The position numbers and the translations under genes were made by a program. From Streptomyces antimycoticus (GTDB lineage: Bacteria > Actinomycetota > Actinomycetes > Streptomycetales > Streptomycetaceae), in assembly GCF_005405925.1 (NCBI RefSeq), contig NZ_BJHV01000001.1:6882001-6946000 (forward strand): a stretch of DNA of 64,000 bases, given 5' to 3'. Each line of letters opens with the position of its first letter. The stretch's first letter is position 1. Below are positions 8,794 through 17,585 of the stretch, piece after piece. The notes under the pieces are model-generated. The model had not been told where the DNA came from and did not search any database. It saw only the letters and a program-made list of their open reading frames with translations.

Positions 8794-10870
8794 CTAGCAC
8801 CCGGCACGCCTCAGCGGTCGCCGGATCGGTGGGATCCGGGCCGTTGTTGTAATTGCTGCCGTCAGGCTTGCGGAGCCGATTCGGCGTGTTGCCGCCGCCG
8901 ACGAAGTACCCGATGCCAAAGGCTCCCGTATCGCAGATGCGAGGATCCCTGCGCCTGAGGATCTCCGCGTTCATGACCATCTTCGCGAAGCGTTCGGTCT
9001 GCTGGAGGGCCAACAGGCGAAGGGGGAAACGTGCCCATACCTGAGTGCCTCGGGTGACGCCGGTATACCTGCCGTAGAAGAGCGTCACGAGCATCAGTCC
9101 GAGATACGCCTCGGACTTACCGCCACCCGTCTGGAACCAGACGATGTTGACCTCTTGGTGCTGCTTGGGGTCGACCAAGCCCGGCAGGCACCCGACGATC
9201 CAAGCCACCTGAAAGGGGCGCCAGCTGTCGTACTCACCGCCTGCGGCGGCCTTGACCACCTTGTTCGCCGCCACGAACGCGTCCCGCACGTTTGGGTCGC
9301 TCCGCAGAATGTCTAGGCCAGCACGGACCCAGGCGGCTTCCGCGCGAGCGGCTTGGGCGTCCTCCTCCGCCTCCGCACGCGCCTCGTCGTTCCGCCCTCG
9401 TGCTGTCTGGAGGATGTCCAACGCCGCAGTACCCCAGTGCTTTTCCACCCAGACGTCCAAGAGATCGACCAGGGTCGAGATGGTGTCAACCGGGTTCGCG
9501 ATCAGGGAATCGAAGGAAGTATCAATGGGGACTTCGTGGCCAGCCGCGTCGCTGGTCCTCTCCCTGGGATACGCGCGCCATGTCGGCTCGGTGGCGGCGA
9601 ACTCGGTCCGAAGCGTGGTGCGCCCGCCATTCTCATGGTGGGAGACAGGCGAGGCATGACCGAACGCCGGCACGGAACGCTCGTATCGATGCGACTGGGC
9701 GACCTGTTCCAGCTCATACGGCTTGATGTGCCCGTCGAGTGTCGCCGTCAGGACAACCTGGTACAGGCGGGTATCAAGGTAGACCTCCTCGTACGGGCGT
9801 ACTCCATCGATCAACTGGTCTTGGGGAGCCGGAGTGGTGTTCACCACCGCGACGAAGATCTCAAAAGCGCCATCGAGCGGAGTGACCTCGATCTCGACAG
9901 CTGCCCGGTGCTGGGGAGGCGCAACCTCCGTGGCAGGAACCAGGTGGTGGGCGCTGTACGCAGCCCACGTTCGCTCGTCGAGCAAGTCGTGGTCGTAGGG
10001 GAGAGAACCGTTCGCCGGAGCGCCCAAGCGCTGTCGGAAGAGTTGGTGGCCATGACTGGCTACTGCGGAGCGCAGGGCCGCCGCGATCGCCTCCTCGCCG
10101 ACACGCATGGACAGAGCCTTCGCGGAAGGCAGGCGAACGGAGATCTGGACAGGATTCATCGCAACGTGCGTCCAGATCTGAGCGAGGGGGTACTTCGTAC
10201 CGCGTCCGCTTCCTGTGCCCGCCTGGGGAGTTCGAAATACGCGGCCATCAGCGGCCCCGGTGACCCTCTGCGTGGTCACGTCAGTTCCCGCCGCCGTGCC
10301 ACGCGCTCTGGAGGTGGCCACGCTGAGTGCCGTGGTCGTGGAGTCACGCTGTTCGTCCACCGTGGGATGCAGGGCCACGAAGGCTGACGCGGCAACTTCG
10401 ATGGTGAGAGTTTCCGGCAGCGTCCGCACGCGGAAAGAGAAGCCTTGGGCTGGCGGGGTGATCTGAAGCCCGCGGAAGCCAGCGTTTGTCTCGGCGACGA
10501 GCTTCGCCTCGCTGGCGAGCATGCCGAGCCACAGTTGCTTCTGCGGCTGATCAGGGAGTCGAGTCCCAGTGGGAATGGACGTGCCTGTGGCCTGACTGAC
10601 TATGCGCCGTGTAAGACAGCCAAGAAGGGCGTCATATCGCTGGGCTGGGGTGTCGGCCGGCACAGACGCACGGCCATGAGGAAACATCGACATGGCGAAG
10701 CTCCTGATTTGAGGGATGTGGGCCCGAAGCCGATGGGCACGTCCGGGGTGTCCCTCGCGTGACCTGTGACGTGGTATGAGGTATGAGAGCTATGTGCATA
10801 CTGCGCTTCTGGCCGGACAGCGTAGCACCGTCAGGTGGTACCAAACAGTCACCCCGTGCGATAACTAACC

Positions 10871-13324
10871 CTAGGTTAGCCGTAGTTGATTGAGCGCCAG
10901 TTCGGACTCATCCGGCGTGAACAGGTGTCCGGCCATATGCGCGGGGACACTGTGAGGAGTGCGGTCGATGCCGCGTACCGAATGCGCGGTCACGCTCTCC
11001 AGCAGGTCTGATACCCGCAGATCTAGGTTGGCGTCGATCAGCGCATCGTCACGGTGTGGGCGCGCGCTGGCTATCTGGGTGGATAGCCAGCGCCCCGCCT
11101 TGCGGTGCACGATCTGCAGGGTTTTCAAGGCCCAACCGACGCGCTCGGCTTGCGCTAGGAGCACCTGATCGTGGACAGCTCTCGCGAAGCGGCGCACATC
11201 CTCTGGATCATGAGGCCCGTTGACCTGACCCCTGACCCACGTCCCAATCGTCTGAGCGGAACTGATGGACGTGCCATGCATTCTGTGGTGAATCTCGCCG
11301 TACGTCATGCCTGAGTCCGCCACGAGGCGTGCGCGACCATGCCAAAAGCTCACCAAACCCTCCAAAGGGGCGTAAGCGGGCGACTCTGACAATTTTCGGA
11401 TAACGACGCCGAGCAAATCTCCGCGCGCGGCGTGATCGACCAGGTAAATTACATCGTCCTTCACCAGTGACTTGGCCGCTACCTTCTGCAGCTCCACTCC
11501 ACGCCGTCGGGTCACGACGTCGTTCGGCGCAACGAGCAGAACCATCCCCCCGCCCTCGCTCGCAACCTCGACGGTCAGGACCGTCACCTGGGTGAGCGCA
11601 GCGCCCCCCTCGACGCGGGCGGGAGCTGGCGCTCTGGTCTCATCGACCTCACGTCCTTCTGCGACGACGCGCCGCAGAAGGTCCGGGAGGTCCACGTCGA
11701 GCGGATCCCATGGACCGTCCGACTTCAAGAGGGCGGTCCAGGAGGGTCGGGGGACACTTGTGCCGCCCGAGAGGAGTCTCACGGCGTTGGGTGGCTGTCC
11801 TTTGAGGGCAGGGGTGGCATGGACGGAAAGACGCGATGCCGATCGCGCGATGGTTTCTTCGCGGATCGTGTGCAACGCGGAGCGCGCGGACACCGCTTGC
11901 CGCAATGCGCGCCGGCATTCGAGCGGCCCGGTCGTGAGCACGGACAGGATTGGAGCGGGTGGAAGCCCGAGCAGTCCGGATCGACCTCGCGGCGGCGGAC
12001 CTGACAAGCGAATCTCGGATAGCCCCTCAGTGACTATCCGCCCGGCGACTAGGTCGGCCAACGATCCCACAGTGACCCATTTCTCCCACCCTGGCGGCGT
12101 GTGTGTGGACTCGTTGAGCGCGTCTACTGCGGACGCACGAGACGCGCTGTTGCGGACGACCAGCAACGTCCGCTGTCGTTCAGCTGCGCTTGTGGCGACC
12201 CAAGGGATGAGGTAGCCCATCCGCTCCTCCCCCTCGGCGGCCATCAGCGCGTCGGCCAGGGCGTCCGAGACACCCGACCAATGAGCCCTCATCTCGTTCC
12301 CGGAGCTCCGCGCCAGTGAACGCGCGATCGGCACTACTTCGCACAAGCGGGTGATGTAAGGCCCTCGCCCTGCATGCCTGTCGTAGCTCACCGGTGACGT
12401 CGGCAGCATGGAGATCATGTTGAACACACCCCAGGCCCAGCGGAGCCCGTGATGATGGGTGGGGGTCTGAGGCGCGATAGGTGAAGAGGTAAGACGCACG
12501 AGCCTCTCCCGCAGCTCGCCCAGAGCGATGTCCAAGCTCGATGACTCGCCCGCTCCTGGGGTCAACACGATGGTCTCGGACCGTGCGGCTGCGGCCAAGA
12601 CGGGCACGCCCGCGATGACGGATCCGGCGTTGAGGCCTTCAGTGACAGCTGGGCATGCAAGGCCGCCAGCCAAACTGGAGCTATCCCAGCCCCAGACGAC
12701 GCCTCCCGCCTCTCGCACGAGTGATAGGGCGAGGTCCCCAGGATCCGCCGTGAGGTAGACGAGCGGGGAGACGTCGCTCGCCTGCGCGAGCTTTCGCCGC
12801 AGATCATCTGTGCTGGCGGCCGCGCCGTCGATGACGAGTCCGGATAGCTGATCCGACCACGAAGACAATCGTGCGAGCCCGCTCACGAGGTGGAGGCGGC
12901 CTCCACTATTGCGCCGCGGCGTGCCCACTACTCGCACCAGACCGTCGACGCTCACCGATGTACGAGGCACGTAGTCGGCAAGGCGCTGGTCCTTGAAGAA
13001 CAACTGGTCGTACAGCGTGCGGGATGCGAGATGTGGGGACACGACGGCTACCTGGTGGCCGAGAGAACGGTCGCGAAGGATGGCTCGGACCAGAGTCGCC
13101 GCACCAAGCAGCAGCGGAGCCGTCGTTCCTGGAAGCGGAAGGACGACCGCGATGGGGACGGCGGCCGCGACCGCTGCCTCTACCGCGCTAAGCAGTTCGA
13201 AATCGAAAGCGGTAGGCACGAAGGGGGCCATCCGTCCCCCCACCCGGCGTTTTAGGGCTCCCCGTGTCAACGCCGCGACCAGCCCTGCAGGATTACACTC
13301 AGCCACGCCCCCCATGCGGCTCAC
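10871..13324 (-). CDS. drmE: DrmE-like protein of class 2 DISARM
   Basis: About 817 residues; GTG 13324, ATG 13315 and GTG 13306 are all possible starts. No strong catalytic motif is visible. The N-terminal part has a Rossmann-like alternation (AVEAAVAAAVPIAVVLPLPGTTAPLLLGAATLVRAIL, VAVVSPHLASRTLYDQL, LVYLTADPGDLALSLVREAGG) resembling a degenerate helicase fold. The C-terminal 250 residues include DDVIYLVDHAARGDLLGVVIRKL and a helix-turn-helix-like stretch (SISSAQTIGTWVRGQVNGPHDPEDVRRFA). Length, position just before drmA and strand fit DrmE, the class 2 DISARM protein of unknown activity. The name rests mainly on context. Confidence 0.65.
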   Translation of the reverse strand: MSRMGGVAECNPAGLVAALTRGALKRRVGGRMAPFVPTAFDFELLSAVEAAVAAAVPIAVVLPLPGTTAPLLLGAATLVRAILRDRSLGHQVAVVSPHLASRTLYDQLFFKDQRLADYVPRTSVSVDGLVRVVGTPRRNSGGRLHLVSGLARLSSWSDQLSGLVIDGAAASTDDLRRKLAQASDVSPLVYLTADPGDLALSLVREAGGVVWGWDSSSLAGGLACPAVTEGLNAGSVIAGVPVLAAAARSETIVLTPGAGESSSLDIALGELRERLVRLTSSPIAPQTPTHHHGLRWAWGVFNMISMLPTSPVSYDRHAGRGPYITRLCEVVPIARSLARSSGNEMRAHWSGVSDALADALMAAEGEERMGYLIPWVATSAAERQRTLLVVRNSASRASAVDALNESTHTPPGWEKWVTVGSLADLVAGRIVTEGLSEIRLSGPPPRGRSGLLGLPPAPILSVLTTGPLECRRALRQAVSARSALHTIREETIARSASRLSVHATPALKGQPPNAVRLLSGGTSVPRPSWTALLKSDGPWDPLDVDLPDLLRRVVAEGREVDETRAPAPARVEGGAALTQVTVLTVEVASEGGGMVLLVAPNDVVTRRRGVELQKVAAKSLVKDDVIYLVDHAARGDLLGVVIRKLSESPAYAPLEGLVSFWHGRARLVADSGMTYGEIHHRMHGTSISSAQTIGTWVRGQVNGPHDPEDVRRFARAVHDQVLLAQAERVGWALKTLQIVHRKAGRWLSTQIASARPHRDDALIDANLDLRVSDLLESVTAHSVRGIDRTPHSVPAHMAGHLFTPDESELALNQLRLT

Positions 13325-13676
13325 GCTAGCGGGCAGCGAGGACGCTGCGTCTACGATTCAGCGGATCAGGAGCGATCTCGTGTTGGAGAAGCGATTCGCC
13401 GAGCGCAAACTGCTACTACACGGGTATGCAGATGATGGGGGCGGCCCCGGAGGTCTGTGAGGTCGCGGACTCATGCGCCGAGAAAAAGGCACCTAAGTAG
13501 ACATAGTGGGAGATTCGGCAGAGAAGGTCGCGAAGTGGCCAGTGCCGTACTCGTCGTTATGTCCGCCTTCGGCGACCTGGCGAAGGAAGTAGACCTATCT
13601 GGTTGGTCGCTAAGTCATTGGACGAGGCCAAAGGGGGATTGCGGAGTCCCGCGCAAGATCAGATGGGTCAAGGATG
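13325..13676. promoter_or_regulatory. 350-bp gap upstream of drmE, probable DISARM promoter region
   Basis: This stretch separates the end of the Vsr gene from the start of drmE on the same strand. A plus-strand open frame (13457-13714) inside it has arginine-rich, family-less content and no convincing ribosome site, so it is not called. Because drmE, drmA, drmB and drmC follow closely, the gap probably holds their promoter. No clear -35/-10 pair is recognised. Confidence 0.35.
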
Positions 13677-14459
13677 TCAGAGTACGGCTTTACGGCGCTC
13701 GACTGTCGCCTTGACCTCCTCAGCGGCAAGCTCTAGATCTTCGTGCTCCCAGAAGCGGAGCACCATCCAGCCCTGATCCTTGAGCGCGCTCGTGGTGGCT
13801 GCGTCGCGGTCTCGATTGTCCTTGATCTTCCGTCCCCACTCCGCGCCGCTCTTTTTGGCAGGTCGGTAGTGATCTGGGCAGCCGTGCCAGAAACAACCGT
13901 CGACGAAGACCGCTACCTTGGCCTTGGGGAAGACGACGTCCGCTGTGCGTCGCAGCTCGGGGAGCGGGCGGATGCCTACCCGGTAGCGCAGCCCCCTGCG
14001 GTGCAGGGCGGCGCGCAGTATCAGCTCCGGTTTAGTGTTTTTGCCCTTGTTCGCGGTCATGGCCGCACGAACGGAGACCGACGAGGCCGTCGAGTTTGGA
14101 GGGAGGGGCTCGTCAATCACCTTGCCGGCTTCCCGTGCCTTCGCCCACGCGACAGTGAGGTTCGCCCTACGCGTCGGTTCGTAGACCTCACAGACGTACT
14201 TCTCCCTCGTCTCCCCATTGTCCGACCAACGGAGGTACGCACGGATACGGCGAGTACTCCGGAACAGTCTGAGCTGGATTGACCCGCGTGCGCAGGAGCC
14301 GTCGTCGAGCGGCACAGCTCGGCGGTGCCGGCCCCCTGCGGCTCTGTCTTGCTCGGCGCTGCGTTTGTCGCGGGGCAGACCGGGACGTGCCTTGTACGCT
14401 TTCGCGGGCGGCAGTCGATCATTCCAGCCCCGCTGCGTGCCGACCGCCTCGTGTGTCAC
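13677..14459 (-). CDS. vsr: Vsr-type very-short-patch-repair endonuclease with an N-terminal extension
   Basis: 260 residues from a GTG whose GTGA overlaps the stop of the methyltransferase gene, so the two are translationally coupled. The C-terminal 135 residues are a Vsr nickase: ANKGKNTKPELILRAALHRRGLRYRV, RRTADVVFPKAKVAVFVDGCFWHGCPDH with the metal-binding Asp and zinc Cys/His ligands, and MVLRFWEHED. Vsr cuts at T:G mismatches formed when 5-methylcytosine deaminates, which explains its pairing with a C5 methyltransferase. The first 125 residues (including RIRAYLRWSDNGETREKY and ANLTVAWAKAREAGK) are not part of classical Vsr, and I do not recognise them. Confidence 0.88.
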   Translation of the reverse strand: MTHEAVGTQRGWNDRLPPAKAYKARPGLPRDKRSAEQDRAAGGRHRRAVPLDDGSCARGSIQLRLFRSTRRIRAYLRWSDNGETREKYVCEVYEPTRRANLTVAWAKAREAGKVIDEPLPPNSTASSVSVRAAMTANKGKNTKPELILRAALHRRGLRYRVGIRPLPELRRTADVVFPKAKVAVFVDGCFWHGCPDHYRPAKKSGAEWGRKIKDNRDRDAATTSALKDQGWMVLRFWEHEDLELAAEEVKATVERRKAVL

Positions 14460-15748
14460 GGCTTCTCCAGGGCGCCGACCGAGTTCAGGGCGGCGGCGAC
14501 TGCGTCCGCGAACACCTTGCCCAGCTTCACCGGCACAGCGTTCCCGAGCTGCCTCATTTTCTCGCCACGCGGGCCAGCGAGCGTCCACTCATCCGGGAAG
14601 GTCATAACGCGCGCGGTCTCGCGGACCGTCATGTACCGGTAACCGCTTCCATCGAACGTCGGGTCGTCCATCATCATCACGGACTCACCGCCGGGGACGC
14701 CGTGCACGCCGGCCTTGACAGTCTTGGCCGGCCGGTCAAGGAGGTTGGGGGTATGTCCCGTGTAGACCCGGGCGCCTGGCCACCCAAAGTGGTCGGAGAT
14801 CACCCCCACCTGTGCCTTACTGTTGACCGCCTCCTCGCTGACTGGCGGCAGGGAGTGTCCCTCGAACTCGTCAACACCGTGGATCGCGTCCCGGAGTGTC
14901 CGCCACGGCTGGAGGGCGAGCTTCTCTTTGGTCTTCGGGTTGTTGTAGTTGAGCTTCGGCAGGTTCGCGATGGCGCGAGCCTTCGCTTCCTCCGAGACCT
15001 CCTGGTGGCGGGCCCAGTACTCGCCGCCCTCACGCATAGAATGGATCAGCGCCTCGTCGGAGTGTGTGTCCTTCGGTGCGAATTTGTCCCAGTTGACCTC
15101 GTTCAACCCGAGGTCGGCGCGAAAGGCTACGATCACTACCCGCTGCCGGATTTGTGGGACACCGAAGTCGGCTGCGTTCACGGGGTGGTGCTTCACGATG
15201 TAGCGCTCGGAGTCGGGCGCCGAGTCGTTGGCGAGCAGCTTCTCCAGAACCTCGTTGTGCTCCTCCCATGTCGCGCCCTCCTCGCGCTCGACAAAGGGGA
15301 GCCTCATCTCGTTGAGGATGTACTGGAAGTACGGGTTGAAGGATTTCCTAAGTAGACCCCGGACGTTCTCGCAGATGACGGCCTTCGGTCGCATCTCTTG
15401 AATGGCGCGGAACATCTGAGGGAACATGTTCCGTTCATCCTCCGTCCCCTTGGCGACGCCGCCCAGGCTGAACGGCTGGCAGGGTGGGCCGCCGGCGAGG
15501 ACGTCGACCTGGCCTGCCAGTTCCTTGAAGTCGTTCCGCAGTAGGCGGACGTCACCAGGCTTAAGCGGCCACTTCCCGCCGCCCGGCATCTCGTTCGTCT
15601 GGAGGGTCTCGATGGCCCGCTTGGCGTACTCGTTCACGAGCAGCGGTCGGAAGCCAGCGTTGTGGACACCCATGGCGAGGCCACCACCGCCGGCGAACAG
15701 CTCGACACAGGTACCCACCTCGGGATGCTTCTCTCGCAGCTCAGACAT
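14456..15748 (-). CDS. DNA (cytosine-5-)-methyltransferase (M.Eco29kI-like or DrmMII)
   Basis: 430 residues with all key C5-methyltransferase motifs in order: I (VELFAGGGGLAMGV), IV with the catalytic Cys (GGPPCQPFS), VI (ICENVRGL), VIII (QIRQRVVIVAF), a target-recognition region of about 150 residues, IX (TVRETARVMTFPDEW) and X (QLGNAVPV). It is followed in an overlap by vsr and then by the DISARM genes on the same strand. It diverges from two Eco29kI-like endonuclease genes 124 bp away. It could protect against those nucleases, supply the host mark for DISARM (drmMII role), or both. The recognition sequence cannot be read from the gene. Confidence 0.93.
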   Translation of the reverse strand: MSELREKHPEVGTCVELFAGGGGLAMGVHNAGFRPLLVNEYAKRAIETLQTNEMPGGGKWPLKPGDVRLLRNDFKELAGQVDVLAGGPPCQPFSLGGVAKGTEDERNMFPQMFRAIQEMRPKAVICENVRGLLRKSFNPYFQYILNEMRLPFVEREEGATWEEHNEVLEKLLANDSAPDSERYIVKHHPVNAADFGVPQIRQRVVIVAFRADLGLNEVNWDKFAPKDTHSDEALIHSMREGGEYWARHQEVSEEAKARAIANLPKLNYNNPKTKEKLALQPWRTLRDAIHGVDEFEGHSLPPVSEEAVNSKAQVGVISDHFGWPGARVYTGHTPNLLDRPAKTVKAGVHGVPGGESVMMMDDPTFDGSGYRYMTVRETARVMTFPDEWTLAGPRGEKMRQLGNAVPVKLGKVFADAVAAALNSVGALEKP

Positions 15749-15872
15749 GGGAAAACCATACCGCGGAGTTATCGATCAAGTGAGCCCTTCGCGAAAATCT
15801 GGCACCGTGAGGCCCGAGTTCACCAGATAGAGTGACGACGATCACTCGTCGCATGCGCAGGAGGCCCTGGTC

Positions 15873-16655
15873 GTGTCGCTGGAGAACCACGCCGAGTTCA
15901 AGTTGAGCATCACCAAGGCGCTCGGAGACCAGCTCGCGGCCGCCTTGAAGAAGCTGACGCCGGCACCTCTATCCATGGAGAACATCCGGTCGCTCCGGTC
16001 GCTGCCCGGCGTCTATCAGCTCTACAAGGACGAGGACCTCGTCTATGTAGGCAAGGCTGATCGCAGCCTTCCGCAACGTATCGAGAAACACTTCCGGAAG
16101 ATCTCCGGCCGCACGAACATCTCTCTCAATCAGATGACGTTCACCTGCCTCTATGTGGACGAGGACTTTGGCGCGGTCGCTCCAGAGCGCCTGCTGATCA
16201 ACGAACACAGGGGGCAGGGGCAAGTTCCATGGAATTATAACGGGTTCGGCAACAACGACCCCGGCAAGCGGCGCGACACGACTGAGGTGGATGAGGGTCA
16301 CTTCGATCACGAGCACCCGATCGACCTGAACTTCAAGCTGACGGAATTGCTCACCCAACGCACCTCTACGGACGTGACGGTGCCTCTCTCCCTCTTGCTC
16401 CAGGAGATCAAAACCCATCTTCCGTACGTATTCCGCTACCAGGCCGCAAGGGAGTTCGACGATATAGCCGTGGAGCTCCCCAGCGTGGATGCGACGGCGG
16501 ATGAGGCCCTGAGGGTGATCGCCGCGCAGCTTCCCGACAAGTGGCAAATCACCGCTCTTCCCGGGTACGTGATCATGTACCCGAAGGCTGAGGACTACCC
16601 GAGTGCCCGGCGCCATTACCGAAACACCGGCGTTGTGGACGTCTGGCAGCAGTGA
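15873..16655 (+). CDS. Eco29kI-like GIY-YIG restriction endonuclease (first copy)
   Basis: 260 residues from a GTG with AGGAGG eight bases upstream. Residues 45-62 carry the GIY-YIG strands (GVYQLYKDEDLVYVGKA). They are followed by the R-x3-H pair (QRIEKHFRK), an acidic residue in the helix APERLLINEH, and the asparagine-rich block WNYNGFGNNDPGKRRD typical of the Eco29kI group. The C-terminal 130 residues form a separate domain. Family members are type II enzymes cutting palindromic DNA. The gene is divergent from the C5 methyltransferase, the classical arrangement of a restriction-modification pair. Confidence 0.87.
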   Translation: MSLENHAEFKLSITKALGDQLAAALKKLTPAPLSMENIRSLRSLPGVYQLYKDEDLVYVGKADRSLPQRIEKHFRKISGRTNISLNQMTFTCLYVDEDFGAVAPERLLINEHRGQGQVPWNYNGFGNNDPGKRRDTTEVDEGHFDHEHPIDLNFKLTELLTQRTSTDVTVPLSLLLQEIKTHLPYVFRYQAAREFDDIAVELPSVDATADEALRVIAAQLPDKWQITALPGYVIMYPKAEDYPSARRHYRNTGVVDVWQQ

Positions 16656-16701
16656 GAACGAAAAGCTAGTAAGTCGTACGAGCCGGAGGTCCGAGTACAA
16701 G

Positions 16702-17466
16702 TTGTCAGCTTCTCCTGATCCGTTGAGCGAGAACCTCCCCTCGCCACAGAAGCCTCCGAAGAAGCCTCGAAAATCAAAAGCATGGCGAAAAATGGCGGAA
16801 GAGCGTCATTTCGCCCCCTATAACCCGCTGGATCTGGAAAACCTTGGACGTAGCGTAGAAGCCGAACTCCTCAACCGGGTGCCCGAGCCGTTGGACGAGG
16901 TCAGTCCCGTACACGGGAGTGGCATCTACGCCCTGTACTACTGCGGGCCGAATCCCCTGTACGCGGAGGTCAGTTCGCCAGACTGCCTCGTCCCTGTATA
17001 CGTCGGGCAGGCCCGGCCCACTGGTGTGCGGAAGGGTACCGCTGAGGAAAAGCCCGATGCCACCACGTTGTGGGACCGGATCTACGAGCACAAGCAGTCG
17101 CTCCACCAGGTCCACGACCTGGAAATCTCGGACTTCCGGGTTCGGTACCTGGTCGCGATCGAGGCGTTCGTGAGCATCGCGGAACGGGTGATCATCCGGC
17201 ACTATCGGCCAGTGTGGAACAGCATCGTCGACGGCTTCGGAAACCACGACCCCGGAGCCAATCGACGTAAGGATAGTTACCGCCCCGCCTGGGACGAACT
17301 GCATCCGGGCCGTTGGTGGTCCCATCCGGACAACATGCCGACGCCGAGCAAAACGGCAGCGGACGTATCCCGTGCCCGGATCCGTGATCTTCTCACTGGA
17401 AGGTTGTCCGAAGAAGCTGTTCTCGCCATCGAGGCAGAGCAGACGGAAGAGGATGAGCGCGACTGA
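16702..17466 (+). CDS. Eco29kI-like GIY-YIG restriction endonuclease (second copy)
   Basis: About 254 residues if the TTG at 16702 is used (GGAGG lies 12 bases upstream); the ATG at 16792 is an alternative. It follows the first nuclease by 46 bp. It has the GIY strand (GSGIYALYYCGPNPLY), a longer insertion than the first copy, the YIG strand (VPVYVGQA), R-x3-H (DRIYEHKQS), a Glu in AERVIIRHY and the Asn block VDGFGNHDPG. All active-site positions seen in Eco29kI are present, so it should be active. It is clearly related to, but not a recent duplicate of, the preceding gene. Confidence 0.85.
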   Translation: MSASPDPLSENLPSPQKPPKKPRKSKAWRKMAEERHFAPYNPLDLENLGRSVEAELLNRVPEPLDEVSPVHGSGIYALYYCGPNPLYAEVSSPDCLVPVYVGQARPTGVRKGTAEEKPDATTLWDRIYEHKQSLHQVHDLEISDFRVRYLVAIEAFVSIAERVIIRHYRPVWNSIVDGFGNHDPGANRRKDSYRPAWDELHPGRWWSHPDNMPTPSKTAADVSRARIRDLLTGRLSEEAVLAIEAEQTEEDERD

Positions 17467-17470
17467 CCTG

Positions 17471-17515
17471 AGGCTTCTGCCGTTGGCGCAGTGGTCGGTG
17501 GCAGAAGCCTTTTTG
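17471..17515 (+). terminator. intrinsic terminator after the endonuclease genes
   Basis: An exact 11-bp stem (AGGCTTCTGCC at 17471-17481 with GGCAGAAGCCT at 17500-17510) is followed at once by a run of T residues (TTTTTG). This is a textbook rho-independent terminator just behind the second endonuclease gene. T-tailed hairpins are less usual in Streptomyces, in keeping with acquired DNA. Confidence 0.88.
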
Positions 17516-17585
17516 TAACGCAAGTGGGTGAGCTAGAAGGCCGATAAGCGAGCCCGCTACGCCGCCCGTCGCGCAGGTAGCCGCC

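Larger units (their letters stand above)
6302..10693 (-). pseudogene. drmA: DrmA, SNF2/DEAD-type helicase of DISARM, interrupted by an IS element
   Basis: The N-terminal part runs from an ATG at 10693 (GGAG upstream) to the insertion at about 8797. It contains a Walker A (WFQTGGGKSEAYLGL). The C-terminal part, 7903 to 6302, contains a DE-H box (IADELHLL), motif III (GATATI), motif V (ATKAIGHGFDV) and motif VI (QASARVGRRFPG). Deleting the 890-bp IS and one CTAG joins the halves in frame through CRVLDDCPVCGQSL, a zinc-ribbon-like stretch, giving 1165 codons. As it stands, the first part reads into the IS and stops at 8732. DrmA is the translocase essential for DISARM, so the system should be inactive unless the IS excises. 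Confidence 0.88.

Noticed and set aside
7935..8807. 290-residue minus-strand frame across the IS element
   Set aside because: Antisense to the DDE transposase and created by the high-GC IS; it has no transposase or passenger-gene features.
13457..13714. 85-residue plus-strand frame between vsr and drmE
   Set aside because: Arginine-rich, no family, no clear ribosome site, and it lies in what should be the promoter region of drmE.
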